From NCBI GenBank assembly GCA_021397835.1, contig JAJFZO010000476.1:806001-870000 (forward strand): a stretch of 64,000 bases of DNA. Direction: 5' to 3'. The position numbers and the translations under genes were made by a program. Source of the stretch: Moringa oleifera. Taxonomy: Eukaryota; Streptophyta; Magnoliopsida; Brassicales; Moringaceae. Positions within the stretch are counted from its first letter, which is position 1. Each line of letters begins with the position of its first letter. The notes below the pieces were generated by a model. That model saw only the letters and a list, made by a program, of their open reading frames with translations, did no database searches and was not told the origin of the DNA. This document shows, piece after piece, positions 20,201 through 32,200 of this stretch.

Positions 20201-20961
20201 AATTGGAGGCACAGAATATTTAATTTGTCTTGATATAAGTATTCTAATAGTGTTATTGTTTGGTTATGGCCTGATTGTTTGTTTTCTTTTTTGCATTTGC
20301 ATTGCTTCCCTGGTTTTGGTTAATCTGTTTGTCTACTTCTGCTAATGCTCAATGTGCTTTATGATTACTGTTTCATTTTATGCTTGTGGAAGTTGGAGAT
20401 CTATGTATACGCTTATGTGTGCATGTATATATGTCATTTTCAGATGCAAATAAATTCTTTTTAATGCTTAATTGTGACTTTATGGTATTTTTCTTGTGCT
20501 TCAGGTGAGGAGATAATTTCAGGAGCTCAGCGTATCCATATTCCGGAGTTCTTGGAGGAACGTGCACAAGCCTGTGGAATTGATGTCAAGACAATATCAA
20601 CATATATTGATTCTTTCAGGTAAGTCTTTTAACTTGTTCCCACTGAGTGTGTAGTAAATGTGTGCAAATTCTTCAAATTTGTGTTAGGCAGTTTTGTCTC
20701 TTTGAAGTTTGAAGGAACCAAGTATCATTTACTTATTTATGACTTGGACAATGTCATTCACTTCTGTCTTGTGAAACCAATGTGCTTTTGTACTCAAATG
20801 TTTTGTCTAACCTCCTTTTATTGGTTGTTTTAAGATATGGTGCCCCACCGCACGGCGGATTTGGAGCAGGTTTGGAGCGAGTGGTTATGCTTTTCTGTGG
20901 TCTGAAAAACATTCGCAAAACATCACTTTTCCCCCGCGACCCTCTTAGGATTGTCCCATGA
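16627..20961 (+). CDS. Aspartyl-tRNA synthetase, cytosolic, 562 aa
   Basis: Class II aminoacyl-tRNA synthetase that charges tRNA-Asp in the cytosol. Coding exons: 16627-17196, 17413-17523, 17698-17811, 18394-18684, 18776-18886, 19055-19108, 19581-19660, 19781-19896, 20505-20619, 20835-20961. Every phase closes without a stop. The protein has a Lys/Ala-rich N-terminal extension (residues 1-75, with [17 protein letters not shown]) as in eukaryotic cytosolic enzymes, then an anticodon-binding OB fold (about 105-220), then the catalytic core. Motif 2 appears around residue 326 as [23 protein letters not shown]. Motif 3 near the C-terminus reads [11 protein letters not shown]. The PSEGGS-like loop appears as [10 protein letters not shown]. 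The length matches plant homologues; I recall that the Arabidopsis orthologue IBI1 is also the receptor for the priming agent BABA. A (TG)n(AG)n microsatellite sits in intron 1. The ATG is the first in its frame and follows a pyrimidine-rich leader. Confidence 0.96.
17212..17252. repeat. (TG)n-(AG)n microsatellite in AspRS intron 1
   Basis: A TG run followed directly by an AG run, 15-20 bases after the intron 1 donor. Reading through the intron adds spurious codons, so an unspliced transcript would encode a truncated protein. Confidence 0.85.
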
Positions 20962-21450
20962 GCTTGGATTATGGCAACTCTTCACTCCCCTGTCCTGGGG
21001 GAGTTCCCTTTTTAACCAATTTTATGCTTAAAAATGTTATCTATATACATCTGTCAGGGGAAAAAATGTGCTTTGTATTTTTCTGCTGACTCCGAGTACA
21101 TTGAAACATAGCAGTCTCAATAATTATTTAATTTTCTTTTACCTTCAGGAAAAACATGGTTGTGATGCATGGCAATGCAGATCTTGTTTTGTTTTGACGA
21201 GTAGAGATGGAAATCTTTGCCAGCTCTGGTGTAACGCTCTAACCTGAGGTTATCATCATTCTGCCATTCCATTTTTCTTTTGCTGCAGATCAATTGAACA
21301 GGTAACCATGAAGGGCTGTAGCTCAGCTTGGTTTACATGCATTTGGCGTTAGATGGAGATGCTTGACTGATCATGTATAGATAATGACATGTAGATTATG
21401 ATAGAGAGATGCATAAATATACACATTTTGTGATGATGATTTGACTTTCC
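20962..21450 (+). other. AspRS 3' untranslated region and flank
   Basis: Moderately balanced sequence after the AspRS stop that resembles transcribed 3'UTR. It gives way to extremely AT-rich DNA near 21470. The cleavage site is not identifiable by eye. Confidence 0.5.
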
Positions 21451-21519
21451 TAGTTTAAAAGTAATGAAGTAAAGGTTGAAAAAAAAATTAAATAAATAAT
21501 ATTAAAATATATTTTGAAA

Positions 21520-22032
21520 TAAAAATTTTATAAAATTTTATTGTTTATTTTATGTTTTTAATCAAATTTTTATATTCAAAAGTTAAATTTAGATATATTA
21601 ATTTGATTTAAATTAAATTTTATTAAAAATTTTAAAATTAAAGTATTCAAATTAAAAATTTTGTAAAATGAATTTTAATTTGAAATTTTTTATAGATGAA
21701 AAGAAATATTTGAGTTATCATTATGAAAGAATTTATAATTTTTTGAGTATTAAAATTATATTTTTTAAAAATTGGTAATGTTAAAAAAATTTTAAAATAG
21801 CATAATTATTTAAAAAATTATAAATATTTTTGAATATTTATTTATATTTTTAAAAATTTTTAAATTAAAATTTGTTGTATAAAATTTTTAATTTGAATAT
21901 TCGTAATTTTTAAATTTTTTGTTAAGATTTAATTTAAATCAAATTGATGAATTAAGTTTTAATTTACTATTTTTTAAATATAATGGTTTAATTGGTAATA
22001 TAAGATAAAGAACAAGATTTTATAAGACTTTT
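21520..22032. repeat. Large AT-rich hairpin (MITE-like inverted repeat)
   Basis: The left arm (about 21520-21715) and right arm (about 21835-22030) are near reverse complements over most of their length. For example, TTTGATTTAAATTAAAT near 21600 pairs with ATTTAATTTAAATCAAA near 21930, and TTTTATAAAATTTTATTG on the left pairs with the region ending ATTTTATAAGACTTTT on the right. Loop length is about 120 bases. It has no coding capacity. The structure fits a foldback or MITE-type non-autonomous DNA transposon, or a source of hairpin RNA. Target-site duplication could not be defined because of low complexity. Confidence 0.6.
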
Positions 22033-22059
22033 GTTTTTTTTTTATTCAAATAAATTTTG

Positions 22060-22345
22060 AATAATATTTATTTGATTTATTGATTTGTTATAAATTAATC
22101 TTTTATTGACGATGTTAAAAATCAAAGAGTATTTTTTTAATTATTTATTATATTTTTTTGTCCTTGTTAACAGCTCCAAAAGAATAATATTTATTTGATT
22201 TATTGATTTGTTATAAATTAATTTTTTTTATTGACGATGTTATGACGATGTTAAAAATCAAGGAAGAGTATTTTTGTCAATTATTTATTGAGTATTTGTG
22301 TCAATTATTTATTATATTTTTTTACCCTTGTTAACAGGTCCAAAG
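22060..22345. repeat. Tandem duplication next to the hairpin
   Basis: A unit beginning AATAATATTTATTTGATTTA and ending GTTAACAGCTCCAAAAG (22060-22181) is repeated at 22183-22345. The second copy has two extra internal duplications, GACGATGTTA and a TCAATTATTTATT segment. Both copies are non-coding. Confidence 0.8.
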
Positions 22346-22930
22346 TATTTTTTTTTTTGGGAGAAAACTTTAAATTGAAAATATGTAGTTTATGAAAATT
22401 TAAGTTTTAACTTTAAGAGAAAGATTGAAATATATTTAAATAAAAACTTAATTTTTGAAGAGGATAAGTCACTTAATAATATTTTTATCAACAAAAAAAA
22501 TTTAATTTTAAAATATGTGTGGTTAATTAAAATTTTATTTTAAGTGAAATAAAAATTTGAATAAAGATTTCATAAAATCTTGGTATTTGACGTATGTTAT
22601 TGAATAAACTTTTACGTTCGAAAATGATGATAGAAATCTTGATGTTATTGTCGAGATAGATCTTTTGCTAACGACTCGTTAACAATTTTAATGTATAATC
22701 AATGGTAAAGTTTAATTTTATAATTTATTTATTAAGTCAAAATAATGCGTTATAGCAAAGTGAAAAAATTTGAACTTGATTCTTCCTTTTGCATTGGACT
22801 CTTCTTCTTATTCCTTGAGCACTTTCTTTTTTTTTTTCAATGTGCTTTTTTACTAAGATTCCTTGGTAGGTAGTCTGTGATAAAAATGGAAGCATGCCCA
22901 TTAACATGCTTGGTCCATACTCCCAAACGT
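22346..22930. other. AT-rich intergenic DNA
   Basis: No gene or recognisable element. The sequence becomes less AT-rich toward 22740, approaching the next repeat. Confidence 0.5.
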
Positions 22931-22933
22931 AAT

Positions 22934-23160
22934 CCTTGACCCGATCTAATTGTGAAGATATATCCATGATAAAGCCACCATGGTAACAACCTTGACCCAG
23001 TCTGATAAGAATGCAGTGACAAAGGGTACACTGTTGATAGGAACTTATACCGATCAATATGTCCATGACAGAGCCACCATGGTGGCAACTCCAAACCCGC
23101 AGACCAATAAGAATGCAACGATGGTGATAAAGAGTACGGTGCCAATAGGAACTCATATGG
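22934..23160. repeat. Diverged tandem repeat of about 99 bp, unidentified
   Basis: Two units, about 22961-23059 and 23060-23155, share CCATGA..AAGCCACCATGGT, ACC...CAGNCTGATAAGAATGCA and a TAGGAACT-like end. A partial earlier unit may start at 22934. Because 99 is divisible by three, long frames stay open on both strands (110 codons on +, 140 on -). No known protein domain is evident on either strand, so I do not call a gene. Confidence 0.6.
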
Positions 23161-26100
23161 GGCTTGAAAGGATGATCAAAGACATGGAGAAGATTAAACC
23201 CAAGATGATTGTAATGATGGTGATACCGATGAAGAAAAGTAGGATGGTGTCTTTGATGAAGAGGGTTAAGAAACCTATGAGTTGGGATGAAGTAAGTGCA
23301 TGGACTTAAATGTTATGTAGAGGTGTTGTGGTGGTTGGGGTCGATCTTAGGGCTCTTTGGTCAAGAATTTGATGAACTATTGTTAAGAGCTTAGAGTTAC
23401 AGAGAGAAACAGAAAGAAAGAATGATGTAGAGAAACAAAATAGAAGATGGCAGTTTGCTTTTGGTACTTGCAACAAGACATATTGACTAAAGATAGAGAT
23501 CTAATAGTCCTTGATATGAAAACCAGATGGAGGAAAATAATGATGCATCATTGACAATCTTAGCTAGTTTTTATAATATTAAAGAAGCAATTTCAATAAA
23601 GACTATTATTTAATCTTTTGCCAAGGGTACTATTTCTTTTTATTTCCTTTTTCATTTTTTAAACTTCTGCTTCTTCCAGATGGCTACTTGTTAAAGATCT
23701 GTAAGTTATGAAAAAGACGACTGATAGAGTTTAACAACATCGGCGTACCTCAAGATTCACAACTTCGAGTAGCAAAGGTGTTGAAGTTGTTTCTGACAAT
23801 TAGGAGCAATCTGAGAGCAAACAAAAGAACTTCTTCTCGTACCACTACGATGTTATGGTGGAAAGGTGGAAGCTACTGAGAAAAGTAGTGAAGTAAAGTG
23901 TCAAGTTCAATATGCTTGAGTTTTTATCTCAGTTCAGGAAGGTCTGTGAAACCCAACCTGATAAATCATTGGTCTACTCATTAATTGATTATACATATTA
24001 AACTTCCTGAAGTGCTGTGAACTCTTTATATATGTTTTTTTTTTAGCTTTTACGTTGTTGAAAATGAAATATGAAAGAGACACATCATATTATGAAAGCT
24101 TCCTAAAAAGAAAGAAAATATTGATAAGAAGTAGAAAGTAGTTCGGGTTTAGGGCAAAGCATGTGAGGATAAGCATGTTAGATCGAGATAACAACTATAA
24201 TCTTTTTATAGAGGAAGGTATTGTATGATGTTTATTTCAACTATGATGATTTATAGTTTATACATAAAAGTATAAAAAGTGTTGGGGCTTCTTGCTACTA
24301 CACCATGGTTGCATCTGTTGCCTTTTCACTTTGAAAAATGGTTGAAGCTTTGCCCGTTTACCAAGTTCAATCTTAATAAAAGCAAATAGATAAAGCTATC
24401 TCTTTTAGTAGTTATTCAAGAATCTCTTGTAACCTCCAAAGGAGAGCGAAAGATAAATGTGTTGTATTAGATTATTATTTATTATTTAATTTTTTCTTTT
24501 TAAATATATTTTATTGAAATTTAAATACGCAAATGTTAGTTCATCATAACTAGGAAAGGATGAAATTCATAGATCATTGACCTATCATTGTAAACAATCT
24601 CTATAGCTATGGTTACCAAGCTTAGTCTTACATCAATCATGGCTGCTTCCTCGTTGGTGAAGTCTTTATATAGAAGGATTTATCATAATAAATCATATTG
24701 TTTTTCTATTTTCATCATTTTTCTATTGTCAAACTCGACGTTTGGACACTTCTTTCTCTTTTCTTTTTATTGTTTTCTTTCTCAATTATTGTACTTTTCC
24801 TTTTAGAGCTTTTGATTTATGGGTTCATCTTTTCTTGCTCGGTTATCTTCTTGATTTGTGTTCTTTAAAGAGTTAAGAATATGTGCACATGCATATTAGT
24901 GCATGTGGGAGAAACAAGCTTAGAGGGGTGTCTTTATAGTGCCGTACAGATGTAGAGATTGCCACTTAAGAAAAAGAAAACATAGAATTGAGTTTCATTG
25001 GTGGTCCAAAAATGGAGAGCAACTAAAAATAATGAAATAATGAAAACACCCTTGAAATTGATGTTGACTTTAGACGACATCAAGCATCAAAGAGTATATT
25101 GTTAAGTTTCATTACTTTAAGATTTGTAATATCACTTTGAAATATAAGGGTTTGTTTGATAATACTGATTAAAAATCAAAGTTTTATTAAATTTTTACTC
25201 TAAAAATTTAGATAAAGATTATATTAACTATTAATAGATTATTATTTTTGCTTGGTGAAAAAAAAGTTAAGTTTAAATAAAATATGAAGACTCTTAACTC
25301 TCTAGGTGATGTAGTTTTGTTTCTTATATTGTTTCAAGATCTCTATTTTAATTTTTTTAAAATACTTAATGTCATTGAAATTAGATAAAGAAATGTTTGA
25401 TTTGAATATGATTAATAAATTAAAATTTGTTTAAATATATTTCAATATTTAAAATTTATTTATAAAAAAACATTTCTTAAAGTTTTTATGCTTAAAGTAA
25501 TATACAACATTTTATTTTATTGTCAATGCTGGTCTTTGATTTATAAAATTCAAAAAAATTTGTTAGACATTTAAAAAGCTTGTCTAGTATTGACATTTGA
25601 ATAAGGAGAAAACAAGATTACTAATTGGTAGATCAAATTATTTATAATTTTTTTAATATAATAATTTTTCTTGGGATGCTTTATTCTATGGGAAAATTGA
25701 AGCTAACCAATTCTAAAGAAAATTTAAATAGATGGAAGAAATTTTGTTAAATGGCATCATGGGTTTAGCTTCTCATGAAAAATATTTAGAGATTATTTTA
25801 ATTATTGTTGATATTAATATTTTACAAAATATTTAAAGATATTAACTTAATTATTTTTAATATTTATTATTTCATAATTAAAACTCAAATACTTTTAGAT
25901 GACTAAAGTGAAAATAACATTATCTTTTTCAAAAGGAAAAGATACTCCTTTTTTTCAAAAAAAAAAAATAAAAATCCTACTTCTGTTTTTATGTTTAATA
26001 TGTCTTCCATGGATGTGTGTTTAGTTTCAAATAAAAAAGATTCATAATTATGTTATAAAATACAAATATTAAAAAATAATATAACATAAAGATAATAGAA

Positions 26101-26190
26101 AAAAATTAGTTTGTAACATGATAGAGAAAAAAGTACTTTTTTAATATTTCCATTTCTCATCTTAAATACGACAATTTATAGGTCATTTTT
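23161..26190. other. Intergenic DNA, nothing recognised
   Basis: Mixed AT-rich sequence with some moderately balanced stretches (23300-24000, 24150-24450). The longest frames are short and lack motifs. I see no LTR pair or inverted repeat. Confidence 0.45.
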
Positions 26191-26199
26191 CACCAATGA

Positions 26200-26960
26200 A
26201 AAGATACAACTTCATTGTGTTATAGTTTGACAATCAATATGTATTAAAGGCCCAAGTAAATGGGAGGAAGGCAGTGGAAGGATATATTTTGAATAAAAAA
26301 ATGTTAAATTATGTGTTTTGAATATAAATGGATATCCACCATAGTATTCATAATATTCTCTTTTAGATATCTATATATAAAGAATATACTTCATTAAAAC
26401 TTTACCAAAGAAAAAACCTTGTAAAAAAATCTTAATAAAGAAAAAAAGTATATTACTCTTGTATAAATAGATGTTGAAAAGGTATCTTGTTAAAAACCTT
26501 ATTGAAAAAAATTCAAAAGAAAAAATCATAGCTACGGAAAAGAATTCAGTGTGTATTAACTCTCTTTTATCATTATATGAGATCTTTATGTCGACGCATT
26601 CTAATACTATGTTTTAATTTCTCAAATGTTGAAGTTGGTAATGCTTTGATAAATAAGTCTATTAAATTATCATTTGAACTAATTTGTTGAACATTAATAT
26701 CACCACGCTTTCGGAGGTCATAAGTAAAAAAAAACCTTTGGTGAAATATGTTTCATTTTGTCTCTTTTAATATATCATTATCTTTATATAATTTTATGGG
26801 ATGGTATTGATATTTGATAAATTACATGTTTTCTAGATATGTTGAATCAGTAATTTTAACTATACACATTCATGACTTGCTTCATGGATCACAAAAATCT
26901 GAACATGATTTAAAAAAGTTGTTATAACTGGCTTTGTTGCATACCATGATATAATAGTAT
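26200..26960 (-). mobile_element. Ty1/copia 3'-end remnant (RNase H tail and LTR-like region)
   Basis: Read on the - strand from about 26960 down to 26560, fragments match the end of copia Pol: IHEASHECV, KRQNETYFTKGFF, then ALPTSTF-like TSTFEKLKHSI.MRRHKDLI and a stop. This is the usual RNase H to LFTKALPTSTFEKL tail, broken by stops and frameshifts. Below it (26200-26540) are LTR- or 3'UTR-like sequences with AAAACCTTGTAAAAA-type blocks typical of such elements. No second LTR was found, so the element is incomplete. Confidence 0.65.
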
Positions 26961-27835
26961 TACCATATGTACTGAATAAATAACCTATCTATAGACACCT
27001 AATTTTACTCCCCAGAGTTGCAAAACAGAAGTCCATGAGAAAAAGTACAGTAGCGAGAAAATATGATATCCGATGTTAGGTCGACAAGAAGATAAACCCA
27101 AGACTGAATATTTTAGGATTATGATAAAGCCTAACATCGGGATCAAGAGTCGATTGTTACTACTAGCTTGGATTAGTACTTAATATTAAGGTTATTATTA
27201 GATTAGGGTTAGGATGTGATCCAATACTTAAACTTGAAATGTTGCAAACTCAATGTGGTATTAGCATCCAAGCTCGTACTTAACATTTTTTTAGTCAAGA
27301 TGGTTTTAGGATCATGATTGAAATGATCATGCAAGACGAAATCAAGTGAGGGATTGAGTAATCAAGAAAGGTCAATGTTCAAAATTAAAGATCGTGAATA
27401 AACGATAAGATTTGAAAAGAAACCACAGAAAGTTGAAAAACATCTCATATGCATTAATAAAGCCTTGAAGGCCAAAAAGCTTCATTATAAATAAAAAGGA
27501 AAAAAAAGAGAAAAAGAAAAAAGAAAACAATTAGATTTGGGCCGACAAAGTAACATAAAAAACAACAGTTAGAGGAGTAATAATAGCATCAAGGCAAAGG
27601 AAGTAGGACCAATAACATCAAAAGTAGGAACTGTAACCTCAAGAATTAGGGCTTTAACATTAGGAATGAAATTCTTGAACTCAGGAGGTGGCAATTCACC
27701 GACTTTAGGATGTTTAATGTGTTCGACTTTGGGAGGTACAGGCGAAGCTTCTAAGAAGCTAAGATCCCAGTTCGATCGATCAAAGACTTATTAGCATTTT
27801 TTGACTCCTATAGAGCGTTGATCAAAACCCTACTA
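26961..27835. other. Intergenic DNA, possibly more decayed transposon
   Basis: Moderately balanced DNA with no open frame and no motif I can name. It lies upstream, in element orientation, of the copia remnant, so it may be part of the same insertion or an unrelated old repeat. Confidence 0.35.
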
Positions 27836-27839
27836 CTAA

Positions 27840-28035
27840 AATTATATTTCTGTTTAATAAGGTTTAAGGTTTAAGCATTGATCAAATCCTAGACTCCAAA
27901 GTCTAAACCTTTAAATAACTTAAATCCTAAACACCTTAAATCTTGAAATCCTTAAAAACCTTCCTAAATACTTTAAACACCCTAAACACTAAATTATTTA
28001 TAAACCTTAAACCTTAGTTATCCTAAACGCTCTAA
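27840..28035. repeat. Degenerate telomere-like repeats
   Basis: A run of variants of the plant telomere unit CCCTAAA, such as CCTAAACACC, CACCCTAAACACT, CCTTAAACCTTA and CCTAAACGCTCTAAAC. It is not a clean array. It directly precedes a (CT)n(AT)n microsatellite and an A-rich tract. Confidence 0.55.
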
Positions 28036-28036
28036 A

Positions 28037-28077
<41 letters not shown>

Positions 28078-28480
28078 TATAAAGAAAACAACTTAAATGA
28101 AAAAAAGAAAAAAAGAAAAGAAAAAAAGAATAAAATAAAAGAAAAAAAATGGAAAGATAAAAAGTAAAGAAAAAAATTATAGATAAAAGAAAAAAAATTA
28201 AAAAATTGAAATATTGAAAAAATTTAAAGAAAACAAAAAATTAAAAAAATAAAGTATGATGAAATTAAATTTCAAAAAACTAGAAAAATAAAAACTGAAA
28301 AAAAGAAAGTTAATAAATTAATAAAATAAAAAAATGAAACCCAAAAATCCAAGAAAGTTACAAAACTGAAAATATATAAAAAAATAAAAGGAAAGAAAAT
28401 CTAAAAAATAAAAAATTTTGAATTAATAGAAAAAAGAAAGAAAAAATCAAAATTAAAATAAAAAGAGAAATATTAAAAAA
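28036..28480. repeat. (CT)n(AT)n microsatellite and long A-rich purine tract
   Basis: A CT run and ATAT run (28036-28080) are followed by about 400 bases made almost entirely of A and G with occasional T. Low complexity, non-coding. Confidence 0.8.
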
Positions 28481-29239
28481 ATCTCTAAATTAAATTCGTT
28501 TTAAATTTAAGGAATGATGTATCAATTGGATTAATTGTAAATATATTTTTTCAATTTGATCCATTTAACATTAATTTAAAAGATTATAAAAATTTAATGA
28601 TATTTTTTGTTATTAAAATATTTTAAAAATAATTTAAATAAATTTTGCACTCAATATTAAATTTATTGTTTAAATTAATTTTTAACTCATAAATTATTTT
28701 TGATTAAATTTTAAACTTTTTATAATATGTAATTTTTTCAAAAATATATTCAATATGTAAAAATTTTTTAAAAATAAATAATTCTTAACATTTATAAAAA
28801 ATTTTATATCAAAATTTGATTAAATGAGATGTTATTTGAATATTTTAATTTAAACTTTTAATAAAATTAAATTATTTTAAATTAAGGAATCAAATGTATA
28901 ATTAATTAAATTAATATTTTAATATATAAAATAAAAAAAAGGCATGTTTCAAGATTTTTTGATAATTGTTTAGTAAAAAAATAAAATATTATCAAAATTT
29001 TAGGAAATAAAATTGAACAAAAACTCGAAGAAAATAATAAATATTAAAAATAAAAAAATCCATAAATTTAGCAAAAAAAGGAAAATTAAATAAATTTACA
29101 GAAAGTGAAAGACAATTCTGAAAATAAAACAAAATCCTGAAAAAAATCAAAATTTGGAAAATATAAGAAAAGCATAAAATATCGACGGAGGAAGTCATTC
29201 AGTTCTACTAGTTGTAAGATTTCTTTGGCTGGATATACT
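28481..29239 (+). promoter_or_regulatory. Upstream flank of the SMYD4-like gene
   Basis: AT-rich DNA to about 29160, then about 80 bases of balanced leader-like sequence before the ATG at 29240. It should contain the promoter. No individual element can be assigned. Confidence 0.35.
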
Positions 29240-32200
29240 ATGGAGAGGTTGAAATCTTTGGTGCCCGACGATCTTAGAAGGGTGGTGGGAAATGGAACTT
29301 CTGACAATCTTCTTTCCACATCCACTTCTCTTCTTCGGTTGTTCCTCGATCTTCAGCAATTTCATGAAGTAAATATCATGCCTTTTTTTTTTTTTCTCCC
29401 TTCAGCTCTTTCCTTAGATTTTCCTCTGGATGTGATAGATAAGTTTGTTTTCTTTACTTTGTAATTCTCTTTTTTGTTGCTCTTAGATGGTCCGAGAGTT
29501 GGTCGACCCAAAGGCCACTCGTTGTGGCAAGAATAAGGATGCTGCTTTGGAGTTGAAACAAAGAGGGAATCAATTCTATTTGAGTGGAGATCAGAATGAG
29601 GCCTTAAGTTGCTATTCCCAGGTCCTTTCCTCTCCAACCTCAAATGGTTCACTTATTTCTTTTCCAATAAATTTCTTTGCTACGTCAGGTTAAGATTTTT
29701 TTTTTCAGCATCTTAAAAGTCCACTAGCTAAACATTTGATTGTCATTGAGTTTTCTAGATATCTAATTGTTTGGCATAACTTGTTACTGATTGGTGTCCT
29801 TTATTTTCCCACAAGGCGCAGGCTTTGCGAGTTGCTCCAATGGATATTGATCACATGGGCAAAACTCTGGTTGCAACATTATATGTCAATCGGGCTTTTG
29901 TATTTTATGTGAGTTGGACAATTTTGTTCTACTTGTTTTACGACATAATTTTGTTTCATGCTATTCTGGAAGATCCCTCTATGTATGTGTTTGTGTTTCT
30001 TATATGTAAGAGACACATTCGGCTATGCTCAACTAAGCCTTTGACAAGATGGGGCATCCTTTTAGTTGTTGAATCATTTTTCTTCATTGGTTAATGTCTG
30101 ATGTTCTGTATCTTGATTGTTAAAGGAATTGGAATAATATCCTTTTCAACTGGCTAGAATCCACTGGTTGAACAAAAGTAGATGTCCTGAAATTATATTC
30201 AATTTTTAAGCATATACTTTGTTCCTTTGCTTAAAAGTCAGTTCTTCTTTATTAGTCATACATTGCCAAATCCAATTTTATTTCTATATATTTCTAAAAG
30301 TGTTCAATTGTATGCATTATTCCTGAAACTATTGATCTTTCCTGAATTGGCATATGTGAAACTGATAAAATTTTACTACGAGATGGGAAATCTGGTTGCT
30401 ATTTGTGAAATATCTACAAGTCACATCATTGGATCTGGTGTGCTTTGTGTCGCTGTAATTGGATCTTGGCAGCAGTTATTGATGCCATTTTGCCTGAATC
30501 TCACTAGGTAATTGAGCTGATTATGTTCGTCATTGCCAATAAGCAACAATTTTTGTTCAGCCAGTAAAAAATGTTCTCATCATGTATACACTGTCATAAT
30601 ACCTCTACTGTATTGGAGTTTGAAGTTTTGGGATAAGGTAAAGGCTTGAAAATTAAGTTTTCCATCATAATTTGAATCAACACCCTTCCTTTTGATTAAA
30701 CTAGAGAATCACATTTTCTTTCCCTTTTAAGTAGACTTAACATTTCCTTCAATAACATGGCAGCAATTATAGTTTCTGTTTCCTTTATTTTGTATAGAAC
30801 TCATTGCATCAATGTGACCATAGCAAGATTGATTGGCTGGTTTCTTATGTAGTTTCACTTGCACTACTATTGTGTGTTATAGATTGCGAATAATATAGGA
30901 AGATATCATATTCCTAATTGTCGAGATCCTAGAATCGCAGGCATCCTAGTTTGTATACGTTCCTAGTTTAGATTTCCTAGTTTTGTATTTATATGTAACA
31001 AATCCCTCAAGAGAAATATAATAGAATTTTATCTTTCTCATGTCTGATTGCCTGGTATTGGTGCAGGCAAAGGTTAGGGATTTTGTTTTAGAGTTTGAAA
31101 TTCTTTCTTGATACACAAGCAGATTAGGCCGGTCTTCCTTCGAAATTTGAGACCGCTAAATATCAAATTCTCTTTAGTTCTGAGATATCCTCTTTACAAG
31201 ACGTATTTAGTAGGATGCTTCACATAAAAGGTACTTCACTTGCTCAATCCAGCAGCACTCTTGGCTGAAATAATTACAAGTCTAGGTGATCACGCCACAT
31301 GAGTGGCAATAAAGGAGGGAACCAAATAATTTCGAGACTCGAGCACAAGGTTTTGGAGGAATTGTGTCATTATTGTCATAGGCCACAACATATGAAGCAT
31401 GATTGTAGAAAGCTTTAGAACAAGGCTCAAAAATCTCACTCAACCCATATTGTGTCCATCAATGGCGCATCTAAAAAATCAATCTTGATCTCTGTAGATA
31501 CCTTTGCCAAGTTCTCTCAATATCAACAATCATTAAAGTATTTAGCTACTCCAATCACTGTTATTGTCAATTTAGGTCAACTCGATGCGTTTCTTAATTT
31601 CTTATCCTCTAAATGGATCATTGATTCTGGTGTCATCGATCATATGATAAGTAATTCTAACCTCTTTTCTACTTTTCAGTCATATAAAATTGATTCTAGT
31701 GTTACTTTAGTTGATGGGACCCAATTTCGTGTTCTCGGGTTTGGCACGAGTACTCCAACTCCTCAGCTTCTGTTATCATCTATTCTCTATTTACCTTAAT
31801 TTTCCTTTCATTTGATTTCGATGAGACAGCTTGCTCATAGAATTGCTTATTTTAGGATCTTATAATAAAGAAGATTATTAGTAAAGGATATGAGTTTGGA
31901 GGTCTCTACATTCTTGACATTCACATACCTAGAACCATTGCATGTTCTTGAGTCATATCATCGTTCGAGAGGCATTGTAGATTGGGTCATCCCTTTCTTT
32001 CTTTGCTCAAGAAGCTTTTGTCTACATTTTGCTATGGTGTCTTTATTAGGTTATGAGTCATGTCAGTTCATCAGACATCATCATAGTTTTAGTCCTAGAA
32101 TTGATAAACATGCTAGCTTTTGTTTTGGTTCACTTAAATGTTTGGGGTCTAAGTCTTATTATGTCACCTGATTTTAAATATTTTGTTACTTTTGTTGACG

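Noticed and set aside
31890..32171. Open frame as an independent gene in intron 3
   Set aside because: It sits between copia protease and integrase remnants and is a shifted frame of that element.
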